A stretch of DNA of 64,000 bases from Crambe crambe. Lineage: Eukaryota > Porifera > Demospongiae > Poecilosclerida > Crambeidae. The stretch spans positions 3,906,001 through 3,970,000 of the forward strand of contig OZ004595.1 in assembly GCA_963924555.1 (NCBI GenBank), given 5' to 3'. Both the position numbers and the translations under genes were made by a program. Below, piece by piece: positions 34,786 through 46,002 of the stretch. Each line of letters opens with the position of its first letter. The first letter of the stretch is position 1. The notes under the pieces are model-generated. The model did no database searches and was not told the origin of the DNA. It saw only the letters and a program-made list of their open reading frames with translations.

Positions 34786-35872
34786 CAGATTGGCTCACTA
34801 AAGTCTATAGGTACAGCTCTCCTGCCAACTCTAACTGGAAGACCACCACTGAATGATTTCGAAAGGGAGCTCTTTGGATTACCTGTCAGACTTGGTGGAC
34901 TTGCCCTTTCCAATCCAGCACAGTGTGCAGCCACTGTATTTTCTGCTTCAGTCAAGATCACTGGGTCACTCATTAATGCCATTCTGGAACAGAACTCCAG
35001 CTATTCCTATGATGTTATTGCTGGATAGATGACAGCCAAAACTGAAATTGCTTCAATGAAAAGAAATAAGTGGAATGAAGCTGCTGAGAACCTCAAGAAA
35101 ATGCTATCAAACTCCCTCCAACGAGCCATGGATCTTGCACAGGAAAAAGGAGCGTCCAGTTGGCTCACTTCGCTACCAATCGAGGAATTTGGCACAAGCG
35201 AGCCTTTTTTGATGCACTGGCATTAAGATATGACTGGCAGCCATCACGTATGCAAACAAGCTGTGCATGTGGTTCTAATTTCACCATAGAACACTCAATG
35301 TCATGCCCCAAGGGCGGATTTCCCTCCATTAGGCACAACGAGATTCGTGACCTTACGGCAAAACTATTAACAGAGGTATACCATGATGTCTCTGTAGAAC
35401 CTGATCTACAAACACTCACTGGGGAGCTTCCAATGGCTTTTGGGGAGGACGCCATGAAAGGTGCTTTCTAGATGTACGTGTTTTTAACCCACATGCCCCC
35501 TCCAATAGACAAAGCCAGCTATCTGCTACCTACAAGAAACATGAACGCATCAAAAAGAGTGCTTATGAGCAAAGGGTCAGGGAGGTGGAACATGCCTCTT
35601 TCACCCCTTTAGTCTTTGCAGCTACGGGTGGAATGGCCAATGAAGCAACACACTTCTATAAAAGATTAGCATCACATCTCGGAACCAAATGGGATCAATC
35701 ATACAGCTCTACTATGTCCTGGCTCCGCTGTCGTCTAACTTTTTCATTATTACGTTCAGCAATCCAGTGCATAAGGGGAGCTCGCTCCAGCTGTGGACAA
35801 GCTTGCAGACAAGCACCACCATCATCAATTGATTTGATCAACTCTTGAGTCAGGACTTGTCTCTGAGTAGTA
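34786..35872 (+). pseudogene. Non-LTR retrotransposon, C-terminal part of the RT protein
   Basis: Reads LPTLTGRPPLNDFERELFGL and PVRLGGLALSNP, a post-palm region of LINE polymerases. It continues SWLTSLPIEEFG, AFFDALALRYDWQPSRMQ, CACGSNFTIEHSMSCPKGGF and PSIRHNEIRDLTAKLLTEV (a Cys/His C-terminal motif), then RVFNPHAPSN and SWLRCRLTFSLLRSAIQCIR. It is broken by an in-frame TAG at 35026 and frameshifts near 35190 and 35460. The 5' border abuts the minisatellite. The 3' untranslated part seen at 33.85-33.97 kb is missing, and Helitron sequence starts instead. Confidence 0.8.
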
Positions 35873-35902
35873 AGAGCATCACAATGCAATTGACCTTGAG
35901 TT

Positions 35903-37537
35903 TTAGGCAGTGAGGTGGCATTCCAGAAGGTGTGTTAGTGTATTCAAAAATTCAACAGGGTAGTTTTGTCTCTCTTCTTCATCACACTTAACTGAATCTG
36001 CACTGAGATATGTCGTGGCTTCACCTGGCAACATGTGCAGAACTTTCACATTGGTCTCCATACAGTTTTCGTTCATGGGTGAGAGTATAACTCTACTGTG
36101 CATACTGTCTTCATCTGCACTGGAGTAAACCTCATTGATGAGATCATCTTCCACAACACACATAGGTGGTATTTCAACTGTTCCAGGGAATGCTGAAGTA
36201 TTGTCAGCATTGAGGGTTCCATTCCCAAGCTGGATCAGCCAAGTTGCAAAATCCTGCTCACCTGGGCGTGTATGCATGTTCTGTGTCAAATGGTGTTGTT
36301 GAAATAATGGCCAGAGAGGTGATCGTTTCAGGCAAGTGTCAATGACTACTGCTGGAGGTACTCGTAGAACCACAGGGAGAACCTGTCTTAAGTCTCCACC
36401 AAGAAGAAATATTTTACCTCCAAAAGGACTTGCAATTCCAGTAATGTCTTTTAAGCATCTGTCAATAGCATGGAGTGCATGTGATGGTATCATAGAAGCT
36501 TCATCTGTGATGAAAAGATCAACTCCTTGTAATATTTGAACATGCTCAGAGGTTGGAGCAACATTGCATGTGCTATTCTCTAATACTGGCACAGGAAGCT
36601 TGAACAAACTATGTACAGTTCTTCCTTCAGGCATGAGAGTTGCTGCAATCCCTGTCCATGCTGCACATGCAACCTTTTTGTTATGGTGTCGCAAGTAGGC
36701 TGCCAACTTGTTGAAGACATAAGTCTTTCCACATCCTCCAGGGGCATCGATGTAGTGGAGTCTTGATGGTGTCTCATCTTCTCCTTCAGTATTCATAACA
36801 GACTGCAGCACAGCCTCTACCACGTGTTGCTGCTCGCGATTGAGGTCATCAAAGCTTGGTGGTGGTTCAGGAAGATCGGTGGATACATGAACATCGTTGA
36901 ATTCACCTTGAGGTAAAGGAAGGCCAATAATTGCACAGCTCAACCCATTTTCTTGTAGCAGTTGGTTGATGTCACGAAGAGCTTGATTCACAGCATCCTC
37001 ATGGGTGTGGTGTCTGGCAAAGTCCTCAATCAATGCATCAGTGTGAGTTGTCCACAGTGTAATGGGATCAGATGGTTGGCAGTATGTACAGATGGTAGCA
37101 AACATGCTCCAAAGTTGTCTGGGCATCTGAAATTGACTTGCTTCCATTAATGCGTCATTGTACTCAGAGTCGTCAGTCAAGAGATGTCTTCCGATGGATG
37201 CATCACGGAAAGTGAGACATACTTCACCAGAAACTGTCTTCAAGTCATCATAACTTGTTGCTCCAGGCACATGTAAAACCAACAACCTGAGGTGAAACTT
37301 CTCTGGATCAGCTGGATTCACAGAATACATTCTGCTGATGATCCTATCACCACCTCTCTGTCTTGGGATCCACTTCTTGGCTATGTCACTAAAAACATAG
37401 TGATGTGGAATCTCAGTGTACAGGAACTCTCTTGCATTTGGATCTTCAGCATTGAGCTTAAACCAGGCTGTCAAGTGAGTATTCCTTGTTGATTCTCTCT
37501 CCGCTGCTTCTGTCTCTCCACCCTCTCTGAAGTACAC
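35903..37537 (-). pseudogene. Helitron PIF1-like helicase region
   Basis: 544-codon open frame entered by frameshift from HLPHQQRVYFREGG. DLNREQQHVVEAVL is the Q-like motif. Walker A is IDAPGGCGKTYVFNKL, Walker B is VDLFITDEASMIP, and motif III is FLLGGDLRQVLPVV. QHHLTQNMHTR follows. These are the hallmarks of the SF1B helicase half of RepHel. The frame leaves the family near its end (VEFLNTLTHLLEC); the expected TPSGMPPH continuation is in the next frame. Then LINE-derived sequence starts, so the C-terminal helicase motifs are lost. Confidence 0.85.
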
Positions 37538-37654
37538 TCTCTGTTGATGAGGAAGATGAACTGATAGCCATGTGATTGTTCATGCATCCGATATTCTGAC
37601 AGACGCCACAGTGCCTCAGGTGCTGACACATATCTACAGTTGAGGTATGTGATC

Positions 37655-38580
37655 TCATCCTGTGGGTATACAGTATGCATGATTATTATGTTCATATCTT
37701 GAAGTTTATTGTAATTGGCTTACTGTTGGTGAACTGCTGTCATCAACCACCATCTCCATATTGGCACAATCATGGCCTTTGTAGATATACTTGAAGACTT
37801 TTCACTGATGCACAGGCTTCAAGGTTGATGTGTGACTTGAACTTCCTGAGAAGGTAGGGGTTATAGGGGACGACATAGCTATTGTCAGCAACCAAACTAC
37901 CTACTTGAATAGTTCTGCCATCATTTCTTCTTCTGTAAGCTGGATAACCATTCAAATTTTCCTGTTTCATCACAAAAGCTCTTTGGGAATTTTTTCTGGC
38001 AATTTCCATCTTCCATGTACACACAGTTCAGATTCTGGACATCACAAGGACCATGAATCATGCAGGACTTCACAAGGTTGTACAGCTCCAAATCTTCCTC
38101 TTCATCTGGAATTTCAGCAGAGATGAGCCTGTCAATATCATGCCGATCCCTCAGCTTATCTTCTCCTCTCAGAATGATGAGCATGTGGCAGTGTGGCAAA
38201 CCTCTCTTTTGAAACTCAATTACATGGACTGTAGCAACGGGGACACCAAGAACATGTCTGTCTTTGATATCGTGAAGTAGCTCTGTTAGGTGAAGCTTGA
38301 ACACTCTTGACACCAAATCAGGGTAGTGTTCTGATCGCTCACCAGGCCTGAGATTTTCTGAAATCTCCTGTATGTTTGGATTACAGGTGTATGTGAGGAA
38401 GAGATCAGGTTTCCCATACAATTGCCATGGCATCCTGGTAATTCTGTTGCATAGCTCTGGGACTACCACTAAAGGATGATGGAAGGACTACAGGAACTCC
38501 TGGTTGCATGTTGCTCTCACTTGAATTATGCAAATGATCCATCAGACCTGAAATGATACATGTAAGGATGGCCACATGGA
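37655..38580 (-). pseudogene. Helitron Rep (HUH) nuclease region
   Basis: After an intron acceptor (ATCATTTCAG) comes GLMDHLHNSSES and VVLPSSFSGSPRAMQQ. A shifted frame then gives YGKPDLFLTYTCNP and VHVIEFQKRGLPHCHMLIIL, the HUH nuclease motif with H-U-H as HCH. NGYPAYRRRNDGRT and VPYNPYLLRKFKSHINLEAC follow in another frame, then KYIYKGHDCAN. DEITYLNCRYVSAPEALWRL lies beyond a second intron (about 37720-37655). Frameshifts lie near 38430, 37945 and 37800. The Tyr motif proper is not unambiguous. Confidence 0.8.
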
Positions 38581-38589
38581 CATAGCTAG

Positions 38590-39345
38590 CTAATGAATAT
38601 TGTTACCTGAGTATAAGTCAACTCTGAGCTTAGCCTGATTGTTTCTGATGTAGAACAGTCTACAGCCTTCAGTCTTCACATATGCATCTACTGCATACTG
38701 CTGAAACAACTTGCCAGAGCTATGAATCGGACTGAACCCATCTCTTACAGCCAAACGATAGCAATAGAACTGCTGCATTGTGAGCCTGTTGCGAGTTGAT
38801 GTCTGATATTCTGCTACGTGAGACAGGCCGTTATGCCAGCCTGTGTCACCCCTGGGAAAAAGAATAGGATAGCACATAGGATCTAGGTGACATGACAGGT
38901 AAGAGATTCTTTCCGGTAACCTATCCCTTGGTACACCACAATGTCTCTCAGGGGCTCCATCCTCTCCTACAAATACAGCTGCCACTTCATCATGTGTGGG
39001 CTCATTATATCGACGGCAGTCAGGTCCACGCTTGAAAAATAGCCAACTGATTGTGATTCTCTGTTGTCCATTTGTGCATCTTGCTCTTCTCTTTGTTCCA
39101 TGGCGTACATGTGTTTATAAGCACTGGCATACAGACTGTTTGCTCTCATCACCTCATCGATTATCTCCATCACACTTTGTAGGCACTCACTATTTGCAGG
39201 TACATTCATACGAGAGGTTACTGCACTATTTCCTTCAATTATGTACAGCTGACCATACTGCCTCTCCTGTCCCATAGGTGGGTGTAGAGTGTTGGTCGAG
39301 TAGATATGTCTGACCATGAATTCTGTAGCAGTAAGTTCCACGACC
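38590..39345 (-). pseudogene. Helitron_like_N region
   Basis: A splice acceptor (AACAACTGCAG) precedes VELTATEFMVRHIYSTN. A one-base slip in a T run near 39035 moves the chain to FKRGPDCRRYNEPTHDEVAA. VFVGEDGAPERHCGV and DPMCYPILFPRGDTGWHNGL follow, a diagnostic Helitron block. The exon ends RVDLYSG at a GTAACA donor near 38590. Confidence 0.8.
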
Positions 39346-39459
39346 TGCAGTTGTTTTTAATAGGGGGTTCTGAACAATCATTTATTGTGCAAGTCTGCAT
39401 AGGATTATTTATTTTTCAGTTCACTTTTTGGGAGTGGGGTAACAGGCATGGCGACTCAC

Positions 39460-40003
39460 CTGATATTGGCACTATTGTAGCTCCATATGAAGCGAAGGAA
39501 AAAGCACTGTTATATTTTCGTATGTTAGTTCTGAAGTTGTTGGCCATTACACTATCACCAATAAACAGTTATTTGAGTGCAGAGGGATAATCAGTAAGAG
39601 GTGGTAGACTAACTTTTCCATTATGACAGCAGTTGAGAGCTTCACTTGCAAACCTCAAAGCTTGACAATGTTGGCAAACTAAAGATGTGGGCCCAAGGTA
39701 GATGCTGCTGGTTTCATTGGTAGCTCGCCTTTGTCTTTGTTCTTCTCTGTTAGTTCTCCTCATACTCTCTCTCTCTCACTGGCTGACATTTCTTCCCTTC
39801 TTCTTCTCTCCCTCACTCTGTGCCTCTCTCTTTCTCTTGCTCTTTCATCTTCTATCAAGTGTTGTCTTCGACTTCTCTGCCTCTCTCTCTCCCTTGTTCT
39901 TTCAACTTCAGTGAAATGTGCTCTCCGACTTCTCTCTCCCTTGCTCTTCTAGTTTCCATCTTATCTGACCTCTGCCTCTCTAGCTCTCCTTGCTTACTTG
40001 TCA
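39460..40003 (-). pseudogene. Helitron N-terminal Arg-rich exon
   Basis: Low-complexity RERERQRSRRQHLIEDER-type repeats precede CQHCQALRFASEALNCCHNG and LPPLTDYPSALK. There a stop replaces the Glu found in the 9.5 kb fragment. Then NNFRTNIRKYNSAFSFASYG is followed by a GTGAGT donor at 39459. The basic N-terminus is common in animal Helitrons. Confidence 0.7.
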
Positions 40004-40549
40004 TAATGTTTGTGCTGCAACTCTCTTGTCGTTTGAATAGTTATTATAATTAAAAATCTGTTATAAATTTGTATGTTTGTATGTATATTGGGGTGGTTTT
40101 CAGCTAGTATACTGAAGAAGATATACTAGCAGGATATATATAGCTAGTGTAAAGAAAGACTGATTGTATATTGCCAGATTACCTTTATGTAACAGATTGA
40201 GCTGTCCTCATAATTGGCATGCATATAATTATTACATAGTTACCAACTTCTGGAAATGGAATATAGGGACAGCCTGTGCGCGCGCGCGAAATTTTTCTAG
40301 ACCACGCCCAGTTTTTAATTAAACACGCCCATTTTGATTAAACTTGACCTTTAAACTTGGGACCGGGAAAGACCTTAGTCTCGCGTAGTCAACCCTTACC
40401 AACTGCGAGGGAAGGGAGACTATCTCGCGAGACTACCTTGTAGCTCTATCTATCGGGACAAGTCATTGTTAAAGGACTATGTCGGGCGGGACCGGGACAA
40501 GAGCTATAATATCGTGAGTGTCCCGGCCAAATCGGGATGGTTGGCAACT

Positions 40550-40830
40550 ATGTTATTATGTAACATATTATCGGAGTCATGCATCAGTCATCTCTATTAA
40601 TTATTATGCAGCCATCCTGGCATGCATTATTATGTAATATATTATTATTGAGTCATGCATCAGTCATCTCTATTAATTATTATGCAGCCATCCTGGCATG
40701 CATATGATTGCATGAGCCAGGCAGTCTAGCATGCATCATAATAGAGAGCCATCCTAATTAAATCCAGCCATGCTGGAGGCAGCCATCCTGGCACATAATA
40801 ATTATTAAGCTATCCTGGCATATATGCCAA
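40550..40830 (-). repeat. ~77 bp tandem repeat related to the 43 bp satellite
   Basis: Two near-identical copies contain GAGTCATGCATCAGTCATCT and CTATTAATTATTATGCAGCC, then ATCCTGGCATGCAT. Shorter GCCATCCTGGCAT units follow. The GCCATYCTGGCATGCA core is shared with the main arrays. Confidence 0.75.
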
Positions 40831-41349
40831 AGGCATGAAACTAGACATATTATTACAGATTCAGCAGTTTAATTTTGTCAGAGTGACAGTGATTATTGAT
40901 TTGTGGGTAATTAGTGGTTTCATTTTTGTTTAGCTGTTAGTCTTGGTTTTTCCTGCTGTCTTCTCTTGTGCCTGTTTTTTTTTCCCTGCATGTCTGAAGT
41001 AGGTGTCATTTAGAGAATTCTATTGTTAAAATTTGCTAGCTACATTTTCAGCTACGTTAGAGTATGGTGTCAGTAGTATAGATAGGCTTGGCATCAAGTT
41101 CCATACTACAAAAAGTCAGAACAATTAGCTCCTAGAATGTTCTCACAGAGATAATTCACACATACATATGCTTAAAAGGGGAGAATATAATTTAAAAAAT
41201 AACTGTCACACACACACACTCATACATGTTAATTGGAACTCAAAAGAAGTGCTACTTAATATATTCCACTTCACTACAAACTCATCATGCATTCATGTGC
41301 TACTATGTCGATACATATCACACCAAAAATGTGTCGACTTTCTTAATTA

Positions 41350-43530
41350 CTTATACAGAAGATGATTGGATGACAAATGAAGTCTATGCTGCAATTGTTA
41401 ACTTTTTGAAATATCCAAACCATGAATCAAGCATTGCATTTACAAAAGCAAACAGGAAAAAATTGTTTAAAGGGGGATGCTCTTCCTTTCCTTTCTATAC
41501 GATTGGGCAGAAAAGCAAATACTGTATTATTTATACAAGAAATGAGAGCATAACTAAAATAGTACTAACACATGAGGAGTAATACGTATTGTAAAGATAA
41601 TGAAGCAAGTAAGCCAGGAGGCATTAACAGCCTTGTGAGTTTATTCACAATGGAATATTACTATAAAGGGATCAGAATGTTAGTGAGTGATATTCTCTCA
41701 AAGTGTAAAGGTTCATGCAAAATGATGAAATGTTTAAAAACTATGCCTATGCCTCCCAAGCCAATCAGATCCTCTTATGTTGTGGAAGAAATTCAGTGTG
41801 ATCTAATATATACAAGTAAGGGAAAAAGCATTTCGTGAAATGAAAAAAAGATGTAGGGATGACCACTGCTCAAAAAAGTAAGGAAACAAGAAGGATGGAA
41901 ATGGGATCAATCTTTGTTCTGTATATCCAGCCAACAATCCCTACATATGCGTACATTACTACACTATAATCTGAAGTTACCCGACGTATATGTAGGGATT
42001 GTTGGCTGGATATACAGAACAAAGATTGATCCCATTTCCATCCTTCTTGTTTCCTTACTTTTTTGAGCAGTGGTCATCCCTACATCTTTTTTTCATTTCA
42101 CGAAATGCTTTTTCCCTTACTTGTTCCTGGTCTTTTTTCCTCTCTTTTATGGTTTTAGCTATGATTAGAGTTCATTCTTCTATGTGTATGCAGGGACAGA
42201 TGAAAGAAGTTCTCCAATAGTTCTCCAATAGCACACCAGCCCAATCATTATCGAGTCAAGGTGTTGTGTTGTTGAGCCATACTTGGAGGTCGAAGATGCT
42301 GAAATAGAGTCTACCGTGGTGAATCTAAATCCCCGAATCGATACAGTACCGGTAGTCTATCATCATCATTATCCAGAGCTAGAGCTAGCTGAGACAGCTG
42401 AGTAATATTATGATTTCGAATAATTGGATGTTCAAATATATGCGCATGGGTATTATAGAAAAGATGGCTTCCTAATTGAATTAGTCGAGTGCTGTGCTCC
42501 ATAGTGTCTCCTTTTTCATCGACTCTTTCGAGGATCAACGAGTAGAAAAGATCGCAATTGGTAGAATTTGGAGTGGATTTGTCCAGAAATCATGGCTGTA
42601 GCTTGAGTGGTTCGAGAGATATGGTTGTCTAAGAATAATAATAATAGAGAAGAAGAAGAATATAGCGATTTACCTGCTTGCCGTATTTCTGAAACGGTAA
42701 GCTCCCCGGTCCTGAAACTTGGTCTGCACATTGTAGTAGGCTCTAGTAGGCTGGATAATCATTCACAGTAGCTTTTGTTAGGTCTAAGTGGGAGAACTAG
42801 AATTTCACTTTAGTATTAGTCTATAGGCGGCACGCGCGGCCGTCCGAGTCATCCCTACATAGAGAGTGCTACCGCACTCTCTGATTACTACAAATAAGGG
42901 GTTGCCTCATTCACAAAGTCGTGATTATAAGTATGTCCTTACTGTGAAAGATTGCTTCAGTAAATTTTGTTGGTTGATTCAAAAGAAGCACTGCTTATTT
43001 CTAAACATTTGAAGTATATATTTGATGAATATGGAGCACCGAGATTCCTTCATACAGATAATGGGAAATAATTTTTAAATAGTAATATGAACGAATTGTG
43101 TGCATAAAAAGGTATAACCATGAAAAAAGGACGCCCGTACCATCCACAATCCCAAAGTCAAGTAGAAAATCTTAACAGAAGAGTTAAATTGACTTTGGCC
43201 CATTACTTGCTAAATTACAGAGAATCTGATCGAAATGATATCTGGCCGTTTATCTTGAAGACTGTATCCAATAACACGTGGCATCATACAATTCAAAATA
43301 CTCCATTCAATGTTTTTATGGCAAGACAAGGTTCTGTTCAAACTCCATCACTGCCTGAAGACTTTTGTATCCCTGAAGACTACATGTACATGTTTGCATC
43401 TCCCGAGGATGATTTCTCATTGGAAATTGATTCAATTCAGAAACTAAAACTTCACACCAACTCCAATAATTTGTCATGTATTAGTGATAAAGAAAGCTTG
43501 CTTTGGCTGAAAATTTTTCAATCAGTCTGA
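41350..43530 (+). pseudogene. KRBA2/Ginger-type DDE integrase, copy 2
   Basis: KYPNHESSIAFTKANRKK leads to KPGGINSLVSLFTMEYYYKG and SDILSKCKGSCKMMKCLK, a zinc-binding region. EIQCDLIY carries the first catalytic Asp (41800-41802) and stops at the inserted element. KYVLTVKDCFSKFCWLI resumes at 42.93 kb. YGAPRFLHTDNGK has the second Asp (43057-43059), and the Glu that should follow is a TAA stop (43069). HPQSQSQVENLNRRVKLTLA carries the catalytic Glu (43165-43167). NTWHHTIQNTPFNVFMARQG closes the core. There is also a frameshift near 42985 and one near 41.58 kb, so it is non-functional as it stands. The three catalytic residues themselves are preserved. Confidence 0.75.
41812..42886 (-). mobile_element. 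Repeat element, copy B, inserted in the integrase
   Basis: A 313 bp palindrome (41812-42124, pairing symmetrical about 41968) joins a ~760 bp body that matches copy A at 12336-13024 and ends in the TCAGAGAG hairpin. Removing 41812-42886 rejoins the integrase reading frame (DLIYTTNKGLPHSQ), which supports these borders. No coding capacity. Confidence 0.8.
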
Positions 43531-43585
43531 GACTTAAGGCTTATAATGCCACTGAAAAAATGATTCTTAAGAATCAAGGGCTCGC

Positions 43586-43858
43586 ATGAAGAAAATTATT
43601 ATCCCTAAATTAAATAAAGAGGATGAAGTAATGTTTAGAAACCCTTTCCACGTGTCGTCCCTCTCAACAACCCTTAATGTGTGTGGTACAGTGAAAAAAG
43701 CACCAAGCCGAAATGTTTATGAAGTTGAGTTTGATGGACAGAAAATTATGCTATTTGGATCTGAGCTGGTCCTACGGAATAAATCTGCTGCAATATCACT
43801 TCCTCCAAAGTCTTCTGACAGTGAAGATAATCCAAGTCATACTTATTACAACAGCTGA
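43586..43858 (+). pseudogene. Integrase C-terminal (SH3/chromo-like) tail
   Basis: ATG-initiated; MKKIIIPKLNKEDEVMFR is followed by VKKAPSRNVYEVEFDG and QKIMLFGSELVLRNK. An EVMFRNP...V..Y.VEFDG pattern fits the small beta-barrel after the catalytic core in this integrase class. It is in a different frame from the core, separated by stops at 43528 and frame changes, so it is probably part of the same broken gene. The short frame at 43867-44109 that follows (acidic, TIEIEDVLKEANITL) is of unknown role. Confidence 0.5.
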
Positions 43859-44142
43859 CAGAATTTGTGGATAAGTTCCGAAATAACAGTGTTGATATTG
43901 ATGATGAAACAAAAGGTTTTCAATCCACAATAGAGATAGAAGATGTGCTGAAAGAAGCCAATATAACTCTTAATGAAGCCACTTTGCAGACGGATCTACT
44001 CAATCTCTTTTACATTTATTTGGATTGCCTGTTTCTTTCTAATAATTATTGTGGGAGCACAGCACTCATCAATCAAGACACGTTGCATGGAGTATGCTGC
44101 AGTATGTGATCATGCTCTCTGTCAATTTAACTTCTGGGAGTT

Positions 44143-44734
44143 TTGAGGTCAAATTCATCAGAGGCCTTTGCAGACTCCATCAAGGAAAATCAATGGCCAG
44201 TTCCAGCATTGCACACATGCAGTGAATGTGTAAACAATGGATGTCATCATGCTTGCTGCAGAAGATGGTATGTCAGAATAGGTCTTTCAAATGATCTCCT
44301 TCAAAAAGATAAAAAGGGTAGTCTCATTATAAGTGAGAGCATGCAAGCTGCATGTATGAATGATTCAAGTGACTCATTAGACACCAAGAAAAATGAACCC
44401 GTCAAGAAAGAGCTGGAAAGATTGAAGAGGAAGAGAACCACCATTAGTTCTGCCAAAGAGTTGAAAAAAATGAAGTGGAAATCGAAATATCAAGCTGCTC
44501 GTATGAGTGGCTCAAGTGATTCAAACACCAAATCCAACGAAAAAACAGAACCCACCAAAAAAGAAATAATTGAGCTTGTAAGATTGAAGAGGAAAAGAAC
44601 CACCATCTGTTCTGAGCCTGCCAAAGAGATGAAAGAATTGAAGTGCAAAACAAAGTACATTGAGGATGACTCTCTATTAACAAATTTACACTTGCTAGCT
44701 TCTGTTGCTGTATCACCTACTATCATTGAAACAG
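44143..44734 (+). CDS. Cys cluster plus Lys-rich tandem-module protein segment
   Basis: Open for ~197 codons from 44143 (the frame is also open a little upstream) and ends at an ACAG|GTAGGT donor. A cluster CSECVNNGCHHACCRRW near residues 27-43 could bind zinc. Two ~55-residue modules follow, each of the form SSDS...EP.KKE and RLKRKRTTI.S with K.KY. The basic blocks look like nuclear localisation signals. An exon at 44812-44878 (DKEVIEVTISSTSKKK) continues it toward the USP-like exons, so it may be the linker or N-terminal part of the protease protein. The function is not recognised. Confidence 0.45.
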
Positions 44735-44943
44735 GTAGGTAGCTAACTACTTTATTTATGAGCTGGTATACATTTTGATTCTATGTATACTGGTGATGTA
44801 TTATAATGCAGAAAAAAGCATGCCAGATAAAGAGGTGATAGAAGTGACAATTTCTTCTACCAGCAAAAAAAAAACAAGGTAAAATTAATCATTGTGCTCA
44901 TTAACTAATTTTAAATTAATTAAGCCATTTATTTTTCATGCAG

Positions 44944-45270
44944 TTACTGAACCTTAAATCAATCCCTGGTGGAATACGTAACAAAAGTAATAATTGTTGG
45001 CTTATTTCTATAATACAAATGATAAATACAACCAACTTGCATCAACCAGGACTGAGGTGTAGAAATGAGATCCAGAATCAGTACTGCCTCATTCAAAAGT
45101 CATTACAACAAAAGAGACAAGTGGACATCAAGATCTTGAAGGTAAATAGCAAGATATATACAAATTATTAATTTTATGTGGATTTTCTCAGTATCACCTA
45201 GGAAAAGTTCGAGGATGCTTGGCTGCTGACACTCAACAGGATGCAGCTGAGGACTATTGCATTCAATGAA
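44944..45270 (+). pseudogene. USP-like (C19) Cys-box exons, copy 2
   Basis: Exon 44944-45141 (after TTTTTCATGCAG) reads LNLKSIPGGIRNKSNNCWLI then SIIQMINTTNLHQPGLRCRN and ends AAG|GTAAAT. The next exon starts at 45192: YHLGKVRGCLAADTQQDAAE then DYCIQ and a TGA. N.SNNCW...IIQ matches the USP Cys box and TQQDA.E matches the conserved QQDA.EF motif that follows it in that family. The TGA before the apparent splice site indicates loss of function. Copy 1 has the first two parts. Confidence 0.55.
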
Positions 45271-45324
45271 ATTTACCAGTGGGTATCTAGCAATAATAGA
45301 TAGCTATGTGTGTCTAAAATTTCA

Positions 45325-45470
45325 CTATAATTATGGAATCCAAGAAGATGACATATGGACATTTAGCTACTCCTCTCAAGTTTATTGCAACTTATGCAAA
45401 AATGGCAAGATATATCTTAATTGGTGGGACAATAAGACGATCAAGTAGACCTGTCATTTTGCAAAGGTGC
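45325..45470 (+). pseudogene. Possible USP-like zinc-ribbon segment
   Basis: FSYSSQVYCNLCKNGKIYLN has the F...sqv.C..C form of the finger subdomain of ubiquitin-specific proteases and lies between the Cys-box and C-terminal exons. The second CxxC was not located. Confidence 0.3.
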
Positions 45471-45690
45471 AATTACATTGCAATTATTAAATTTAGGAAT
45501 ATTCATATCAATATACATGATGGAGATACCATTAACAAACTACATGCTTTCATTGTAAATTCATTAATGCTCTTAAACTTATGCTTAGCTTCATGTATAT
45601 AACATACTAGGTGCATCATGGGAGTACAGTATCATATGGATATTGTAAGAAATAATTAAAAATATAATTATAATGAATTCTCTGCATGCA

Positions 45691-45906
45691 GATAGTATGT
45701 ATGCACTCTATCAGAATGACATTCTGGTCCATTTTAATGATGACCTAGTATGTCAAGTTGATATGGACACAATAGATGCTGCTTATACCCAGGTAAGTTC
45801 CAAATTCAGCTGATGCAGCTACACCGCTATACTTCATATCATATAACTTTATTTCTGTGAACAGAGAAATGTGGTACTAATTCTGTATAAAACCTCGCAA
45901 ATCCCA
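45691..45906 (+). pseudogene. USP-like C-terminal exons, copy 2
   Basis: Exon 45691-45792 reads SMYALYQNDILVHFNDDLVC then QVDMDTIDAAYTQ and ends at CAG|GTAAGT. Exon 45865-45906 reads RNVVLILYKTSQIP before GTAAGT. Together they resemble the FnD..V..V......a.iLfY end of USP domains. They match copy 1 at 28.6-28.9 kb. Confidence 0.45.
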
Positions 45907-46002
45907 GTAAGTAGAGCTATAATTTTTGTATTAATTTTTAGTAACAATAAATTGTTCAGGTATATGCTTTGGAACCAGCTGACAAGCATAATCAGGTATA
46001 GA

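Larger units (their letters stand above)
35873..40010 (-). mobile_element. Autonomous-type Helitron, decayed
   Basis: Ordered on the minus strand: Arg-rich N-terminus, Helitron_like_N region, HUH Rep nuclease, then PIF1-family helicase. This is the layout of RepHel proteins of rolling-circle Helitrons. At least three spliced introns are visible (for example 38583-38520 and 37720-37655) as well as five or more frameshifts. The helicase is cut at its C-terminal third where LINE sequence begins at 35872. The canonical 5' TC and 3' CTRR-hairpin ends were not found. Confidence 0.85.
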
